Source: Saccharina japonica (taxonomy: Eukaryota; Sar; Phaeophyceae; Laminariales; Laminariaceae). Taken from it: a stretch of DNA of 64,000 nt. Location: contig MEHQ01002098.1 in assembly GCA_008828725.1 (NCBI GenBank), positions 221,331 to 285,330 on the forward strand, written 5' to 3'. Both the position numbers and the translations under genes were made by a program. Positions 22,901 through 37,900 of the stretch are shown here, piece by piece; the first letter of the stretch is position 1, and every line of letters starts with the position of its first letter. Under the pieces are notes generated by a model that had not been told where the DNA came from, searched no databases, and saw only the letters and a list, made by a program, of their open reading frames with translations.

Positions 22901-25900
22901 ACTACATCGGTGAAACCCTTCCCCACAAAACGCACGTCGGCCGTCAATACTTTGACACGAAAAACGATATTGACCTTGCAAACGCTCATGACACCCACAT
23001 AAGGATGTAGGGCGGGATGCATCCTCCACCCGCACCCCCTGTTGAAAAAGCTGCCGAGGCGATTTCTATCCTGAACACTCGTCGTATCGCTCTTCCCTTG
23101 TTACTCAAACAAAAAAAACGTTATGTCTTAGGTCATGGCTGAACAATCAAGCGGCATGTTTCTGGCGGGGCTGTGATCAAAGTAGTAGAACCGACGCCCG
23201 CACGCCATCCCCCGGCTGCGCCCCTGCAGCGACGCCCACGATCCCGTGAGGTGTACGGTCGAATAACACTCTGCCGAAAGAATCGCTCAGAATCGAGCAC
23301 CGTGTCGTGAGCGCGACTGACGGACGGCTGACAGGGCAGGGTTTTGAGGCGGAACCTTACGTACGTATAGGCCGCCAACGGGACGCGTGCCGACGGATCG
23401 GGCGGATCCCTGGCATAGACCGGTGCACACGAGGCTGATGGTCGAAACGGTAAAGAAACTGCGAGGAAAGGCGGTCGGTTGCTGGAGAGATGGGCACATT
23501 TTACTACTCTTAACCCATTCAGAACTGAAATACTTATCCAACACTACGTAATTCCAAGCAGTTTGTCCCCAAATACGTGGGACCAGTTCCTAAGGGGTTA
23601 ATTACTATCTTAGGTATATTTGTAGGTCGGCCAAGGGTTGGAGTTCGGGTTCGGGGTTCGGCATAGTTTGTTAAGCGTTCTACCCAAAATTAAAAAAAAC
23701 CTTCTCGTAATACTGGAACCACAAGCGGGGGTCACACAATAGCTCATGATCTCCATGCCGTTTCCAATACTAGGAGTTTCCTTACATGTCGTACACAGGC
23801 GGCTCCTAGCAAACGACATACCGTATGGTTTTTCAAGATGCAGTGCGGCAAACGATTCCTCTCGCCCGTTGGTGCAGTTTGTTTTTTTCAGAACATATAT
23901 ATACCTATATATGCATATATCGTGAAGAACGCACCAGGTATGCGTGCGTTGTTTTGTGAAATGCCTGGTTTTGGACTGATTTTGGCCATGATGTTTCGTT
24001 TTTGGTGGGTCGTCCCCTACTGACATGCATTTAGCGTAGCACGATGATCTTTCGTATCGATGAGCATTGAGTCCTCTTGTATTTGCAGTCACGACTATAC
24101 AACAATCTGTTGAAACAATATGTTTGTTTTAAATCGTTATTAGCGGGCTTCCACGTAATTTTCACGAAGGGTTTGAAACAAAACAATCGTCTGTTGTCGA
24201 GCTCGAAATTAAACACCCCGCCGTTGTTGGCTGTTCGAAGACCGCAGAACAAAACAAGCAGCGGAACAGAGACGCAAGTACCGAAACGTACACACGGAAC
24301 TGGTTTCAAACGCACCACGCTGCCTAGAGCACGACACATGATACAATACAACTCATAACCGCTTGGTACAGCCGCGAAACACGACGCTGCTGCTCCTGGG
24401 CAGCGGCGAGTAGTCCGGTAGTCCGGTACAGCTTCTGTAATGGGCAGTGGTGTGAGGTGTCCTCTTACAAGCAACACTCTTTTGTGCCCCGCGTACGGAA
24501 ATTCCTGATGCTTGAAGCAGCTGTTTCGTAACCACCGAGCTGACTAGGACATAACACACAAGACAAGAAAAACCCTGCGCGCTTCGTACAGCTGCGACAC
24601 GAGTCGAATAAACACGGCGCTGCTGTGGCTGGGCAGTGGCGAGCCTGGTAGCGTCTGAAGTGGTCAAGAGTGGTGTCAGGCGACCTCTCGAAATAAGCTC
24701 TCTTTTGTGCCCCACGCACAGCAAATTCGTTGAGCTCGAAGGCAGCTTTTCCATAACCACCGAGGCCACAAGAATTACACACACACAAAAACACGACCAG
24801 CCTTTTCCGCTTGCTGCGGCGACGGCACAAGTAGTAGGAGTACGGTGCTGCCAGGTCTGAGCGGTTGGGGGCGTGGTAACTGCCGCATTTGCTTGCGTTT
24901 GCTGTTGCTGCTGTTGCTGTCGCTGTTACCAAAAAAGTGTGAACACGCTGGCACACCAATCGGGCGACTCGTCGCTGTACGCTCAACTGCAGTTAGTTGT
25001 TTCGAAAGGACAAAGCAAACAAAATCAAGCTCTCGAAAATAATTCACTGTTCCCGAACATTGGTCGCTAATTGTTTTCGGCTAAACAACGCCCCGCAACC
25101 TCCGAGGACGAAATTTCCATCGTAAAGGGCAAAACCCGTGAATTATGTCACGGGGGAAATAAACCCTATATTTATACTATAAACAAATTCAGGCAAAAAC
25201 TTCCCGAATTGACCATACGGCAACTTACCTGCTCTACTCGTATACCACCTGGACGGGACTCAGGAAACGCTTCGCGCCTATACTCTACGACGCACCATGA
25301 TACGACGTGGTCTCACCGTTAAGGTTGCAGGAACCGAGGTTGAGTATCGTAAGCCTTGTCAGCTGCCCAAACTCTTTCGGGATTTCGCCTGGAATGTACG
25401 GCGGTGTTACACGCAGGGCAAGACAGCCAATAGAGAAAAGGGACTCGATTCTCCAGCGAATGCGGGTATGTGCGTGATCATACAAGGCTCCGCATGTGTG
25501 CCGGCATGCCCATGCGCCGGCCTACATGCTCCGGGAGAAGGAGAAGTTTGTATTTGAACATGAAGCCGCGTGGGGTTGAAAACAAGGACAACTGCCTGTG
25601 GTGGAGAAGTGACAGCAGTTTGATCCAAGATACCATTTGCAGTTAATCGCACGGTGGACGTACATAGTCCAACGGTATATAATAGGACTCCATGCCAACG
25701 CGGGGATATCTGAGTTCCACCGCACGAAATACCACAACTTCTGCATATTATCTGTACCAGTCATCTGGTAAACGCGTGAGTAGAGAAATGTAGAGTAGCA
25801 GTACTGTAGAACCTACAGAAGAAGAAATACAACAAACGCTTGACATGTGCATGTGCCCAACGAAGCACGCACGGGACGGTACCGGTAGACTGGCAGAACA

Positions 25901-28900
25901 CGCAAACAGACGGGGACCAACTTATTAGGGTGGTGGCACCATGCGATTAAACAAGTGTTGTGAGCCGAACTCACTCCCCCAACACACCACCGCTCTCTAG
26001 AGCACGGCCACATAAGCTCCACCTTTCAAACCATTTATTTCTGTTCTGTTCTATTGAACAACAGTGAACCTCACAGTCACGAGGTGCCATCACCCACCTG
26101 CGTGTTTCTCCAACAGAGATCCACACGTGTTTCTTCACGAGAGATCCACATCACTATTATTCCATCATTTACCACCGTAAATGGGGAGTATGCAGGCGCA
26201 ACACCTATTATACTTGTACGAGGAGTTACTCTATTGGACCCTCTACGCTATTAGTCCTTAACGGTACCTGACAAAAACGTGTGACGCTGGCTCCACCCCT
26301 ATAAGCAGACATCCAGACAAATGAAGACGACGACCAAACAAAGTGGCTATTGATAGAGACATATTGCAATACTGTGCATACATTCGGTGGGTTTATGTAT
26401 GTGTAATATGCAAGGGTTTCCTTCGGAGGCTTCGCGATATGGTGAGGGTGACGCAAGAAACACCTGGTGAGGGTTATCTCGGAATCAGAGGAACATAAAA
26501 AATACTGCAAAGCAGCAGCTGCAGAGCATTAATATACTGGAGAGCAGCAGCAGCAATCACGATGGCAGCGACTACACTGTACTCTATGCTCACCCAAAAC
26601 AGAAGAGAGCGCAGATGAAATGTCTAGACTTTAGACGAAGAAGAACCTTTGAAACAAATAATGGTGCACTCTCGATTCTCGTGCGTATCATACTGGTATA
26701 ATACTTGAAGTGTGTACCTTTTTCAGTACGTACTTGTAGAAGTTATGCAAACCACGGACGCGTCGGCTTTGGGGTCTTTACGCTTACGTTTTAGACAAAT
26801 TCGTAGCACCGATACCTGGTACGCTGTACTCACACTGCTGTAGTCTACAATAAAAGAAAACAGTAAACGTCTACTAGGTATAGTTCATTATGGTTTTATA
26901 TTTGTATAAGGCGTGCCGCTTTGTGTTTAAAAATACCTGCCCTCATTTTTAGAAGGAAGTGAACGGGACCGAGAAGAAGAAATTGCCATTTTTCTGTAGG
27001 GGTGCACGGGGCCGAGAATAAGAAAAGGAAAGTATGACTGCAAGCCTTTTGTCTGGCGTTCCATGCTGCTATTATATTTGTTCCACGGCCGTCGACGAGA
27101 GCCTCCCGCTACATCCACAGAGGAACTACTATACCCATCGATGGCGCGATCGATTGGTGTGGCTGTGGTTGCAATGTGTCTGCTGCGTGCTGTGTGGGCC
27201 ACTGCAACCCGTACTCACTCTTGTTCGTGTAAAACCACGCTCGCTCGTGCTTGCTGGTTTCGCAGCAGCATATATACCAGCGAAACAACGCGCACCTTGT
27301 CTTACAACACCACTACTTGTCGCGTGCTGGGATAGGGGTAGCACCATTTGGCCAAACATTTTCCTGCGTGGCCGGGCTCCTCAAGGCAAGTGACTGATCC
27401 ACCCGGATATTGATCAGGATATTTATCGGCGGTGGCAACACATGGTAGCTGTGTTATATACGAAGGAGGACAACATTTGGTACAGTAGTTGTCCCTGATC
27501 CTTCTGCTTCTGGCTTGTTGTGCTGTTGTAGTTCTTGAAATACGTCCCCAAAGAGTTCTTAGATTGCAGTAAAATACACACTATTAGTATGATAAACCAC
27601 TTTCTGCATGGCCGGGCTCGTCCACCTAAACTCGTCGGAATGCCATGCTTGCTTTGCGTCGTGATTGTTTTGGTACAACTACAGTAGGCCACGGGATGGT
27701 TCACCAAGTTGCCCTTTCTTTCTTTCTTTCTTTTTTGAGAAAACTACTACCTGCAGTTTTTACGCGGGGTATTCATAAGGGCGCCCCAAGTGGCGCGTCT
27801 CAGAAAAACAAGAATAATGTATAATTTACTTAAATCTCAGGAATGTTTGGGAATGTATTTCATGAGCTTCGTACAACAGCACAAGCCAGAAGCAGAAGGG
27901 TCAGTGACATCTACCAACTGTTGTTTTCCTTTCTATGTATTTCACACAGCTACACTACGTATATGTTGCTACCGCCGATGAAGATCCTGATCAATATCCG
28001 GGTGGATCAATCACTTGCTGACTTGATTGCCCCCGGGGTATTCAGGACCATTTCGAGTAACGAAGAGTCGAAGTACACGGCACGCGCGCGGGTGCCAGTT
28101 TCGGCTCCTTGTGGACGGGCGTCGCGTGGTCTACGCCTGAAAGTTTCGTTGTTTTTGCGACATTTATCTGGGTAATATCTGACGATGCCGGATTCGACTG
28201 TCCCACAACGTGGGGAAATAGACATTCCGCTTTCCTGGGTTTTCGGACGTAAACATATACCAGGTATACGCTTACAAACCGTTCGATGTCGTTCGATCCC
28301 ATGCCTACTCTCGATGCCAATACACAGCTACGACGTAGCAGGTACTAAGGTACGAATAATTGTATTGTGTGTATTTCTTCATGTATCGACGACTGCTGCA
28401 GTAGCATAAATGGCCGTGGTGGTTTTTTACAGTAGAGTACAAACCCTTTAGAGTCACACCGAGTCAACCCTTTTGCACCCGGTCCGACACAAAGGGCTAC
28501 AGAAAGCGAAGGAAAAAAGAAAGCAACACGGGAAATAACGAAAGCGACCAAGATGTTTACGAAGCATCGTTTACACGTAAGTACGCAGCACGCATTTCTC
28601 TTTCAAGAAACGACATACCTGAAATGTCGTTATGGTGCAGAATAAGATGCTCGAGGAACTTCAGTTGTCCCAGTTCGAGGGGCAGGGTACCTGGCGCGGC
28701 CCAAAGGCGCAGACAAAAACACAGAACACTCGTGAAGCCTAATTGTTGACAAACACGCAAATCATGGAGTGCTCACGCAGGGGTTCCCATCTACACATGT
28801 TGCTCGCGTGCGTGAACTCGGAACAAGACGACACCCTACGCATTCCAATGGGACTTAATCCAGCCTGGAGTTGCGATATATCGCCAATCAACACAAAAGT

Positions 28901-31900
28901 GGACGCTCAATGCGCACAAAGGCGCTCGAGTATGACCTTGTGAGGCAATATCTTGTCAGAGCAATCGTACTGCATATATATATATTCGTTGTGATACTTC
29001 ACCGATTGGCGGTGCAGTCGTACAGCGACACTGAGCCCATCGTCTACCCTATCATATCGGAACGGCACCCGAGAAATGCTTTCTACGCGTCTTCTTCGAC
29101 GCATGATGACGCCACGCGCTCTCACCGCCAAGCTTGCAGGAGCCAAGGCTGAGTTGCGTAAGCCTTGTCAGCTGCCCAATCTCCTTGGGAATCTCGCCTG
29201 GCATGCGGCCGTGATGTTTCACGCGGGGCAGGAGGAAGCATACATAAATCCGGCAGTACATACATCCGGCGGTATTCGTGATATGCTCATCAAGGAGTCC
29301 AATATAATAGTGGCATAGAGAGGGAAGGCGGACGGTGCACATTCTTTGGTTCTATTGGTAATTTGGCACGCCTTTCTTGGGAATTTCCTGGGAATTCCGT
29401 AGAATCCCCCGGGGAAATTGACGGGTTACCCGTGGGAGCCTCATGGGAGTTCCGTCGGAGCATTATTATCCCATGCTCTACCCATCGTGGTTCCATGGGG
29501 GTTCCATGAAGAATCCATGGGAGTTCCGTGGGCCAGCATTCTAGTACTGTCCCACGGACGTAGCATGGAGGTCTCACGGTAGACCGATGAAAGTCTTATT
29601 TGCTAGGTCCCATGAAAAAATGAGAGACCTATGGGCAGATGCGAGACGCATGAGATATCGACGGGAGTCCCACGGGAGACCCGTAGGTTACTCTAAGGAA
29701 AGCTGCCAGTAATGTATACCTATTTGCTGGTCGGTAGCATGGTCCCCTGTCGCGAGTAGGCCACAGCAGCAGCACCACCAACGTACGACAGGCAGTACAA
29801 GCAGTGCGGTATGTCTACTGTAATGCCGATTGAGTACAGATGCGGTGGAACCAGTCTGGATCAGTTTATACGGTTTCGTACCGTATGTGCGGGAGTACCC
29901 CGAATGACCGACTCAAGTTTACCCGATCATTGAGTAGGCTCCTTTTGTTCCTGGTTTTTGCGTAGGCGCATGCCGCATGCCGGGGGTCTTGAGGCTTGGG
30001 AGTTCTGTGATGGATCGACCGTGCACACGCACACTCCTTTACTTATCTTCGCTTCTCCTCTTCCTCGTCCTATCCTTCTGGACAAAACTGATAATCAACA
30101 ACAAACAGTCGGTTTGACACCGGCTGCAGTGCTTACCTCTGCGGCGGGCTGCCTGATCTAACACAGGAGCCGCCCACACACACCCACGACGAGGATTTCG
30201 CCAGTATGGGTTGCGACTCGTAAGAGTGTGTTTTGAAAGGGATGAACTATGATTTGGGATATATATATATATATTTTATCCTCCGGCGGATAGGTAAAAA
30301 TAAAGCTTACGCCCTCCACACTTCCACGTCCCACTGCGTGCCGTGTATCAATTAACTCCATGCCCCCTCGGAAGTATGACGATGATGTGGGCCTGCTGAA
30401 TTCAGTCAGGCTACCATGAAACGTACTGCGGTAGGTTTGTATTTATATTATTTGGAATGGTACGTGTCTGCTGATTCAGTTAGGCTACTACGTAAAGAAC
30501 GGCGGTAGGCTTGTATATACTCGACGAATGTAATTGCGATGCCCATGGGTGGCCCATGGGAGTCCCACGGGAGATCCATGGGATCTACATGTGGCTGGTA
30601 GTGTGTTTCCGTCGGCCTCCTACGTGACTTCCACTGTTTTCATAGTGCTGGCTCATGAGGCACCCATGGAAGTCACATGGGTTTGTAGTGCTATCAGTCG
30701 TTGAGGACGATCTATACATATTTTGTGTACGGCACAAACACCAAGCGGAAATATACGGACATGGCACCCAGGAGGATAACGGGCCAGCCGTTACGCTCTA
30801 CAGGCTGGTTAAAGCTCATCGCCCCAAAATCCTTGAAGGTCCAGTGTCCCCGCCGTTTTTGGCAGATAGAACGTAAAAGTTGGTACATATGTTCTATGAG
30901 CCCGTGCCGACCCGTTAACGGTTGAAGTTTGGTTTTGAATACTGTTTTTTTCGTCAGATATATCGGTTTTGTTTGTTTTTGGGAGATGTGGGTCTCGAGG
31001 GGTCCAAAGGTTTCGACAACGAAAAATGCACAAGCATTCGTAATGGTTCGACAGGGGCCTACATGCATAACGTAGTGGTTTACGTCTTAAAAACGGCGTG
31101 GACATTGGGACCTTTGTGCGGTAAACGTGCAAATTCTGGCATCGCCTCGTGATTACTAAGATTCAGTATACATTCGATGTTGGGAGTGAAATGTGACTTA
31201 ATGTTGATCCTACGCAGTCAGATCTTCAAACATGTGCGTGAACCTTTGTACAAACATGCCTTGGACCACCTTGAAGCGGCTCGCTCAGAGAAACAATATG
31301 GGGGGCTGTGTTGTATTCCTTTTGAAACGCCTGAGTATTATAGACCTCTTTGAAGGCCTGTGATCGGCTGGGTCACATTTTCGGCGGCAACGCCAGTCCT
31401 TTCAAAACACAAGCGGGGCATGTCACCCCCTTCCACTGTCCGTGGTGGCCAGTATGATACACAACATGTGACGTTGAGTTGCTAGTGCATGCAGCATGCG
31501 TGGTTGACGAAATGTTTGGGACGATATGCTTGAACCAGCTCGTACCAGGTATACATCTATGATAGGTAGATACAAAGAAATGTTCACGATCACTCAAGAG
31601 CAAAGACTGTGTTTAGGCTCGCCAGTCATCCATGGACACATTCGCTCCTTGCAAATGACCTGCAACACCCGCTACTGAATTTGTACTTGCATGGACGGAA
31701 ACTCGAGCACACTGACGCTTACCGCCCAAAAGCGCCCCACTCAGGTCGATTTCCTCGAGGGAAGTCATGTCCCCGAGCCAGGAGGGGATGCGACCTGAGC
31801 GCATAAGAGAGAGAGATAAAGAGAGAAGAGAGGCGTAGCAGCAGCGTGTTTGAGTGCATAGGGCTGCGTGTGCGTATCAGTACGTTTGCAGTGTATAAGA

Positions 31901-34900
31901 GAACTCCTCATCCCGGCAACATCACACCCGTTTCGGCTGAGACCAGAACGCACACCACGAAGGCGGTGCAGCTGTGAGGTTGCCGCATGTCTGGTGCGCA
32001 AGTATCTGTCTTAGAGCGTCACGGCTACCATGTGTGCCTCTGAACGGTATACAAACAGTCTTCACACGACAATGTGTACCTCAGACGAAGCTTACTTCGT
32101 CGAGGAACCTAAGCTCTATGTGCCAGCTTCCTGCTTCCATATAAAAGAAAACGCAGCATATGCTGAGCTCGTCTCGACGCGCTTACTTGCAAGAGTACCA
32201 ACCTGCAACGGACCACTTCCAACGAAACCCGATGGGACCTTGCTTGAACCCCCCCCCCCCCCGAGGACAGCAGCGGTTTCCCGTCTTCAAGATGTTTTGT
32301 TTTGAAAGTAGGCGATCGATAAGGAGAACCATATGCGTCTGGAACTGAAATTGACTCTACGGGCACACACCTAAGATAGCTTATAGTGGGCACAGCAGTG
32401 AAAACTGACGACTTGGACTATTCTGGCGCCTGTTGCGCTGAGTCGGCATACATGTTCGAAACCCTATTACCACGTTGTCCAGTCTGTTGCCCCATCGCAT
32501 CTGCGCGGACGATATGATGTATATTTAGACGTACATCGTGCGAGGGGGTATATCACATCACAACCTGGAATAGAATGGTCCCCTGCGCGACATATCTCCA
32601 TTTCCTTTCCATTCAACTGGCTATGTTTTGGACGCAAGCCGTGAGCACCAACAGGTATGTACTGTAGTCTTACATGCACATTTATATTTCAAGCGAAATG
32701 ACGGGTGCTACGGTATGATATTTAACCTGATTTTCCCTACCTCGTATACTCCACTCGGGCGAGTGACTCTATACCTCACTCAAACCTGGACGAAGGAATA
32801 TGTTGTTGCCGCAGAGTAGCAAGCATACCATGGTGGTGCATATCTCGAACACGTAAAGCGTCAATACTTGAAAAAAAACGCGAAGGAATCTGGTGGTCAC
32901 TCGGCGGAGTGGCTCTCATCCGCTGAAAATATTGGACAAAAAGCGACTCCCCTACCGTAGCACCAGTCGGAACACACAATATAGCACCGCTGTGCCAGAC
33001 GAATGAGAGCTCGACTCACCCGTGATGCGGGAATTCCGTCCCAAGATCAGGGCCGTCAGCGACTTGAACCCCATCAACTCGCGGGGTAGGCAACCTGCTA
33101 CGCGTGCGAGACGAAGAAACACCACCGTGCCATCGCCGCAACACAGACATTAACAAACCGTAGAACAAGCGTTGGGGGATAGGGGGCAGAGAGTCAGCGG
33201 GGAAGCGGCAGTGCGGAGTTTTCGGCGTCGCCTTTGAGGCCAGCTGTTGGAAAATAGCAGCTCGTACCAAATGTATGTTACTTTCTAACGTTAAATTCCG
33301 GAACAGGCGTAGAGGCGGACTGTACACACGATGAGGGTCTATACGTACTGTAGTACCGATTCAACCGATAGCCTCCGCGTGGAGCGTCATATTCCCAACC
33401 TAGGGATAGTACACGGGGATAGCACCTGGCGGGGGTTGCGGGCTTTTAGCCCAGGCGATGCCTTGTGTAACGTGGGCAGTGGATCGATAACATGAACAGC
33501 AGCGAGGGCGAGGAAAGCAACATGACAGAACCGACACCCCGTTTTTGGCTGCAATAATATGGCAAAGGCGCTGAACCTCCTGAGGATGTCGAGAGCTTGG
33601 GATACGGTGAGATCCATGGCAGTTTACGTTCGTAGTTCTTCCAAAACGCATACCAGATACATAAAATCACCCCCACTTGGTTACAGAGCAACGCGTGTTT
33701 GCTCCGTACTTCCTACCGAAAACAGCCGCACACCCAAACAGGAAATAAAATATACTGGGCCCCACCACGCACTCTGGTGCCCACTTGATACATATCAAAG
33801 GGGCTGTCAGCGACAATAACCCTGGGACGTGCGGTTCAGCGTTTACTGGTGCACCGTGTCAAATTATCAAGGCCAGCACGGGACCGCTTCAGGGACGGGT
33901 GCACCGCGAACGCGAAAGTACTTACATTATAGTAGGGACTCAAAGTCTAGTCTCCAGACACAGCTACTGTATCCCCGAATAATCAGTTCCGCTTGACAAG
34001 GTCGGAGAGGCATACTAAGTTATGGGTTTGGCAGCTGGGTGGTCCTGTATTCCTCAAACGCCAGCCTTTCAGAGGCGGCTACCTTGGCTTTGAATAGACA
34101 ACAGTAAATGTTCCAAGTGGAGGGAATGAAACCGACACCCCCTGATGTGGTCGGGCCGACTATTCAACGGAGCCACGCCTGTTGAGCATGTCGGCGAGCT
34201 TGGATAAAAATAAGTGGCTGCTTCCTAACCGGAAAGGAAGATTAAACATACCCACTACCGTGCACCGTGGTCGCCAACCACCCTCTGCGCGAAGTAGGTG
34301 GCATTGGTCGTGATGATCTGAGGATATACGGGTGTGACACAATGTGCGCGGCGTGCTTTTCATTACGACGTACACGGAAAACGGCTACGAGGCATGTGGA
34401 AACAATGATGATGCGAGGAGAAATGAATAGCAGGCGAAGGAACCACAACTTGATCAAATTCAGCAGATGCCAAATCAGCCACGTCCGCAAGACCAAGACC
34501 AACTTCCGTTTGTGGCCTTGGCTAGAGAGGGCGGGGTGTACTCATGTCATGCTTGGCCGTAGTCGTGAGATCATACACCCTCATACCCGTACAATACCGG
34601 GACGAAGGGCGTCGGGTTTTCACTGGGACAAAGAAGGACACCACCACCGTGTACGCAAATTGTGTCCTAGTTCACCTTCCAGCGAGTTGTCCGACAGGTC
34701 GAGAATCTTCAGGCCCGGCCAGCTCCCTGGCACCGCCATAATATGCCCTGTCCGGAACATGGCCACACGCCCAACACAGCACAACCAAAAAAATGAAAGG
34801 CGGGATTTTTGTTCCATTTCATTTCGTCGCGAGCGGCGTAAGAAACCCTGGCAAGGAAGGGCGGCATGCGGCAGTCAAATGGTTATAGTGTCTAGGCGCA

Positions 34901-37900
34901 TTGGCAGATAAGGGTCAAACCACCATTTTGCGCAGCTACGTCTGCGCATTTCGACCGGTTGAAAGCAAATTACACCGTGGCGTATACAGCAACACCGTAG
35001 GAGCCACGCGCAGCAGAACAATAGCCAAGGTTTCGATGCTCTGGACCCTTGAGTAACAGGGTCAAACCAATCGATAAAGCGGTAGTCTGGCCTGAGGAAG
35101 GTCGCTACGCACATTTAACTTCCCAGGAGCGGCAGGCAGGCAGCGACACGGCCCACGCACCCGCATCTCAAAAGGAGCGCATGGGAACCTTTTATTGTGC
35201 TGTTCTCCACATCGTGTCGCATCTGGGACTAAACTGATTGCAAGAGAGGTACTACGACTGTTAACCCTCACGCTGACAAATCCTGTGGCATATACTGTAG
35301 ACACACAAACAAGTCCAACCCAACTGGTCGAGGACAGGACAAGCCCTCGGCATCACGCAAGAATCGTTCGCGGGTTTTGATTTATTCAACTTACGAAAGT
35401 GCGGGGAGAGCGAGACGCAAATGCGCCGAACCGGCCGCTCTCTTGGAAACATGATAACACGTACTCCCTACTCTAGGAGAAAAAACACACTTGCGCACCA
35501 GTGAACTTGTTCTCCATGAGGAAAAACTCCTTAAGGTGAGTAAGCTTCGTCAACCCCTCTGGAATGACACCTAAACATATATCACGAAACGTACGGCAAG
35601 AAACAGGGGGCAGCGTTGATCATTACGCTGGCCGGGACGGGGGAACGAGCCTCGAAGGCGTGGCTTCTTCGACAGAAGGGTAGTGTAAGAGCACCAACTG
35701 TTGGTGTTCGCGTTTCGTGGGAGGGGGTTGGGAGCAGGGAGATGGCGCACCGTCTCCATGACCATTGCGGCGGCGTGAATCGCAGCAGCCCCAACCGCCA
35801 GCCGTCAAAACAGTACCACCCCACCGACGGAACGACGATTCCAGCAGTTGACTGTGTGTTTACGATGAACGAAAACAAACAGGGCGACCAGACTGATTTG
35901 TGTCGCGTTGGGGACTTCCCTCGACCGAGGAGAACAGGCGTTTATATTTCAACAGGAAACGCTCGCTACTGCACCATAACCCAACCCACGAGAAACTATT
36001 GAGCACGCAAACCGTAGCATATCATATACGTGGAATGTATCACACAAACGAACGAGCTGCAAAATCGAAGGTCGACTCTGTGGGTACGCCCTCGGCGCTC
36101 CTGCATGGTTTGGCTATACCGGTGGACACACGTGAAACTATAGCGCATGCCCTGCTAAATACTTTGCGACGACACTCTCAAGCGTCGCAGGTAGCATCGC
36201 GGCTCACCGGTGAGGTCGTTGCATCCGAGCCGGAGCACCCGCAGAGCCTTAAGCCTCTCAAACTCGCTCGGGATAGGACTTGATACATGGCGGGTCATGT
36301 GACAAACGTACCATAAGTTTAACGGGTGGGTGAAAAGGGACAGCAATGAGCAGCATACCCTCTAGTTCACTCCTGGCGCCTAGGTTTTCCAGCGGAGATG
36401 CCAGTCGGCACGTATTCGTGATTGGAAATAATGCCAGGATATTTGCAAACGAGGTACTTCGTCCTGAGCCTAAGTCTGTCACGCGTTTGTTGTAACCTCT
36501 ACCTGCCCCCCGTGCCTACCTCCTATCGTCCGCCTCCTTAGCGGGGCCTATAGTCCGTACTACCACAAATTCAATACATCCTGCAAAATAAGAATAACAT
36601 TCGACTTGTTGACGCTACACTGGGATTGCGTATTGAGAGGCCATCATATGAATGAAACACGCGATGGTTTTGATTTGGGCTGCTGCTTAGTATCCCCCCC
36701 ACTCTGTATATAACCATCATACTACATATATATATTATAGCTGCGAATGTCGCGTTTGAGTGCTTATCAGTGTAGTAAAACAACGCGTGTATTTCTTGCC
36801 AACTTTCAGATTGTGTTGCGATCGAGCGGGGGTGCCTCCGAAGTAATCTGCTGCACGCATGCTGTTATTGATGCTCAAGTGGCCCGCACCCTCGGGATGC
36901 TGGTGTGATGTTACACATGCTTCACAGTTTTGTTCTCGCGTATGCCAGTACTCGTTCGTATGAATATACTCGTAGCTTCCGTTATATATGTTTTCCACGT
37001 ACTGTAGTGCTAATGTGATGCATACATACGTGCATGCCGGTCGTACTCTGCACTCCTCGTAGGAAAAATGGTATGCGCTGACGACGTGGTATCTTGTTGG
37101 GGGTCTCCATATACACACACTATAATTAGTCGTACATAGATACTACAGTAGAGTTTGCGGTGACGTAAACTGTACTCGTATACTCGTGGTACTGTAGTCA
37201 TATATATATGCCGCGAAAGGCTTGATTTTAATGACTTGTTTTTTGCAATCGGTACGGTTTATTTTTACCGTTAACACGTTGGATATATTATTATTTATTA
37301 CGGGGTGGGCTAATGTAGTAAATAGAACCTACGGTACAGACAAATACCTGTATTTTTACAGATTTCTAGTAACAACACTTGGTCCTATTTGCTCTGATGA
37401 TCCTCCGTAATAGATTGTCTACATCCCATCGATCCCGTCACGGTCTCTTGTGATACATTGTGAAACATATCTACTGTAGATGCTGTCGATCACACCCGAG
37501 AAACATCCACTAGATCATGCAAACCCCATCGATATTTTATTGGGAAATGATCTACAAGTAGGTCATGCAGATCCTATAAATCCCACCAGATTAAATTGTG
37601 CAAAATAGCTACTACTGTAGATCCTACACACCCGGGAAACATGTGCTGTAGACCATCAAGATCCTATACTCTTCTGTAGATCCTCACCCCGCAAAAACAA
37701 AATAGATCCCGTGGTTCCTAAAGACCAAGGATGTATCAGTCCAAACTGATCTGGNATGTATGAATGGTTCTTATTCGACGTTTTCGGGGACTACCGCGTT
37801 GACTTGCTAGGAACGTGCCGAACCAGCTCGTCCATTTAGTTGCGTGTACGGTCAAGCGAATAAACACGTAGTGATTCAAGAGCATGTTCTAGAACGTGCT

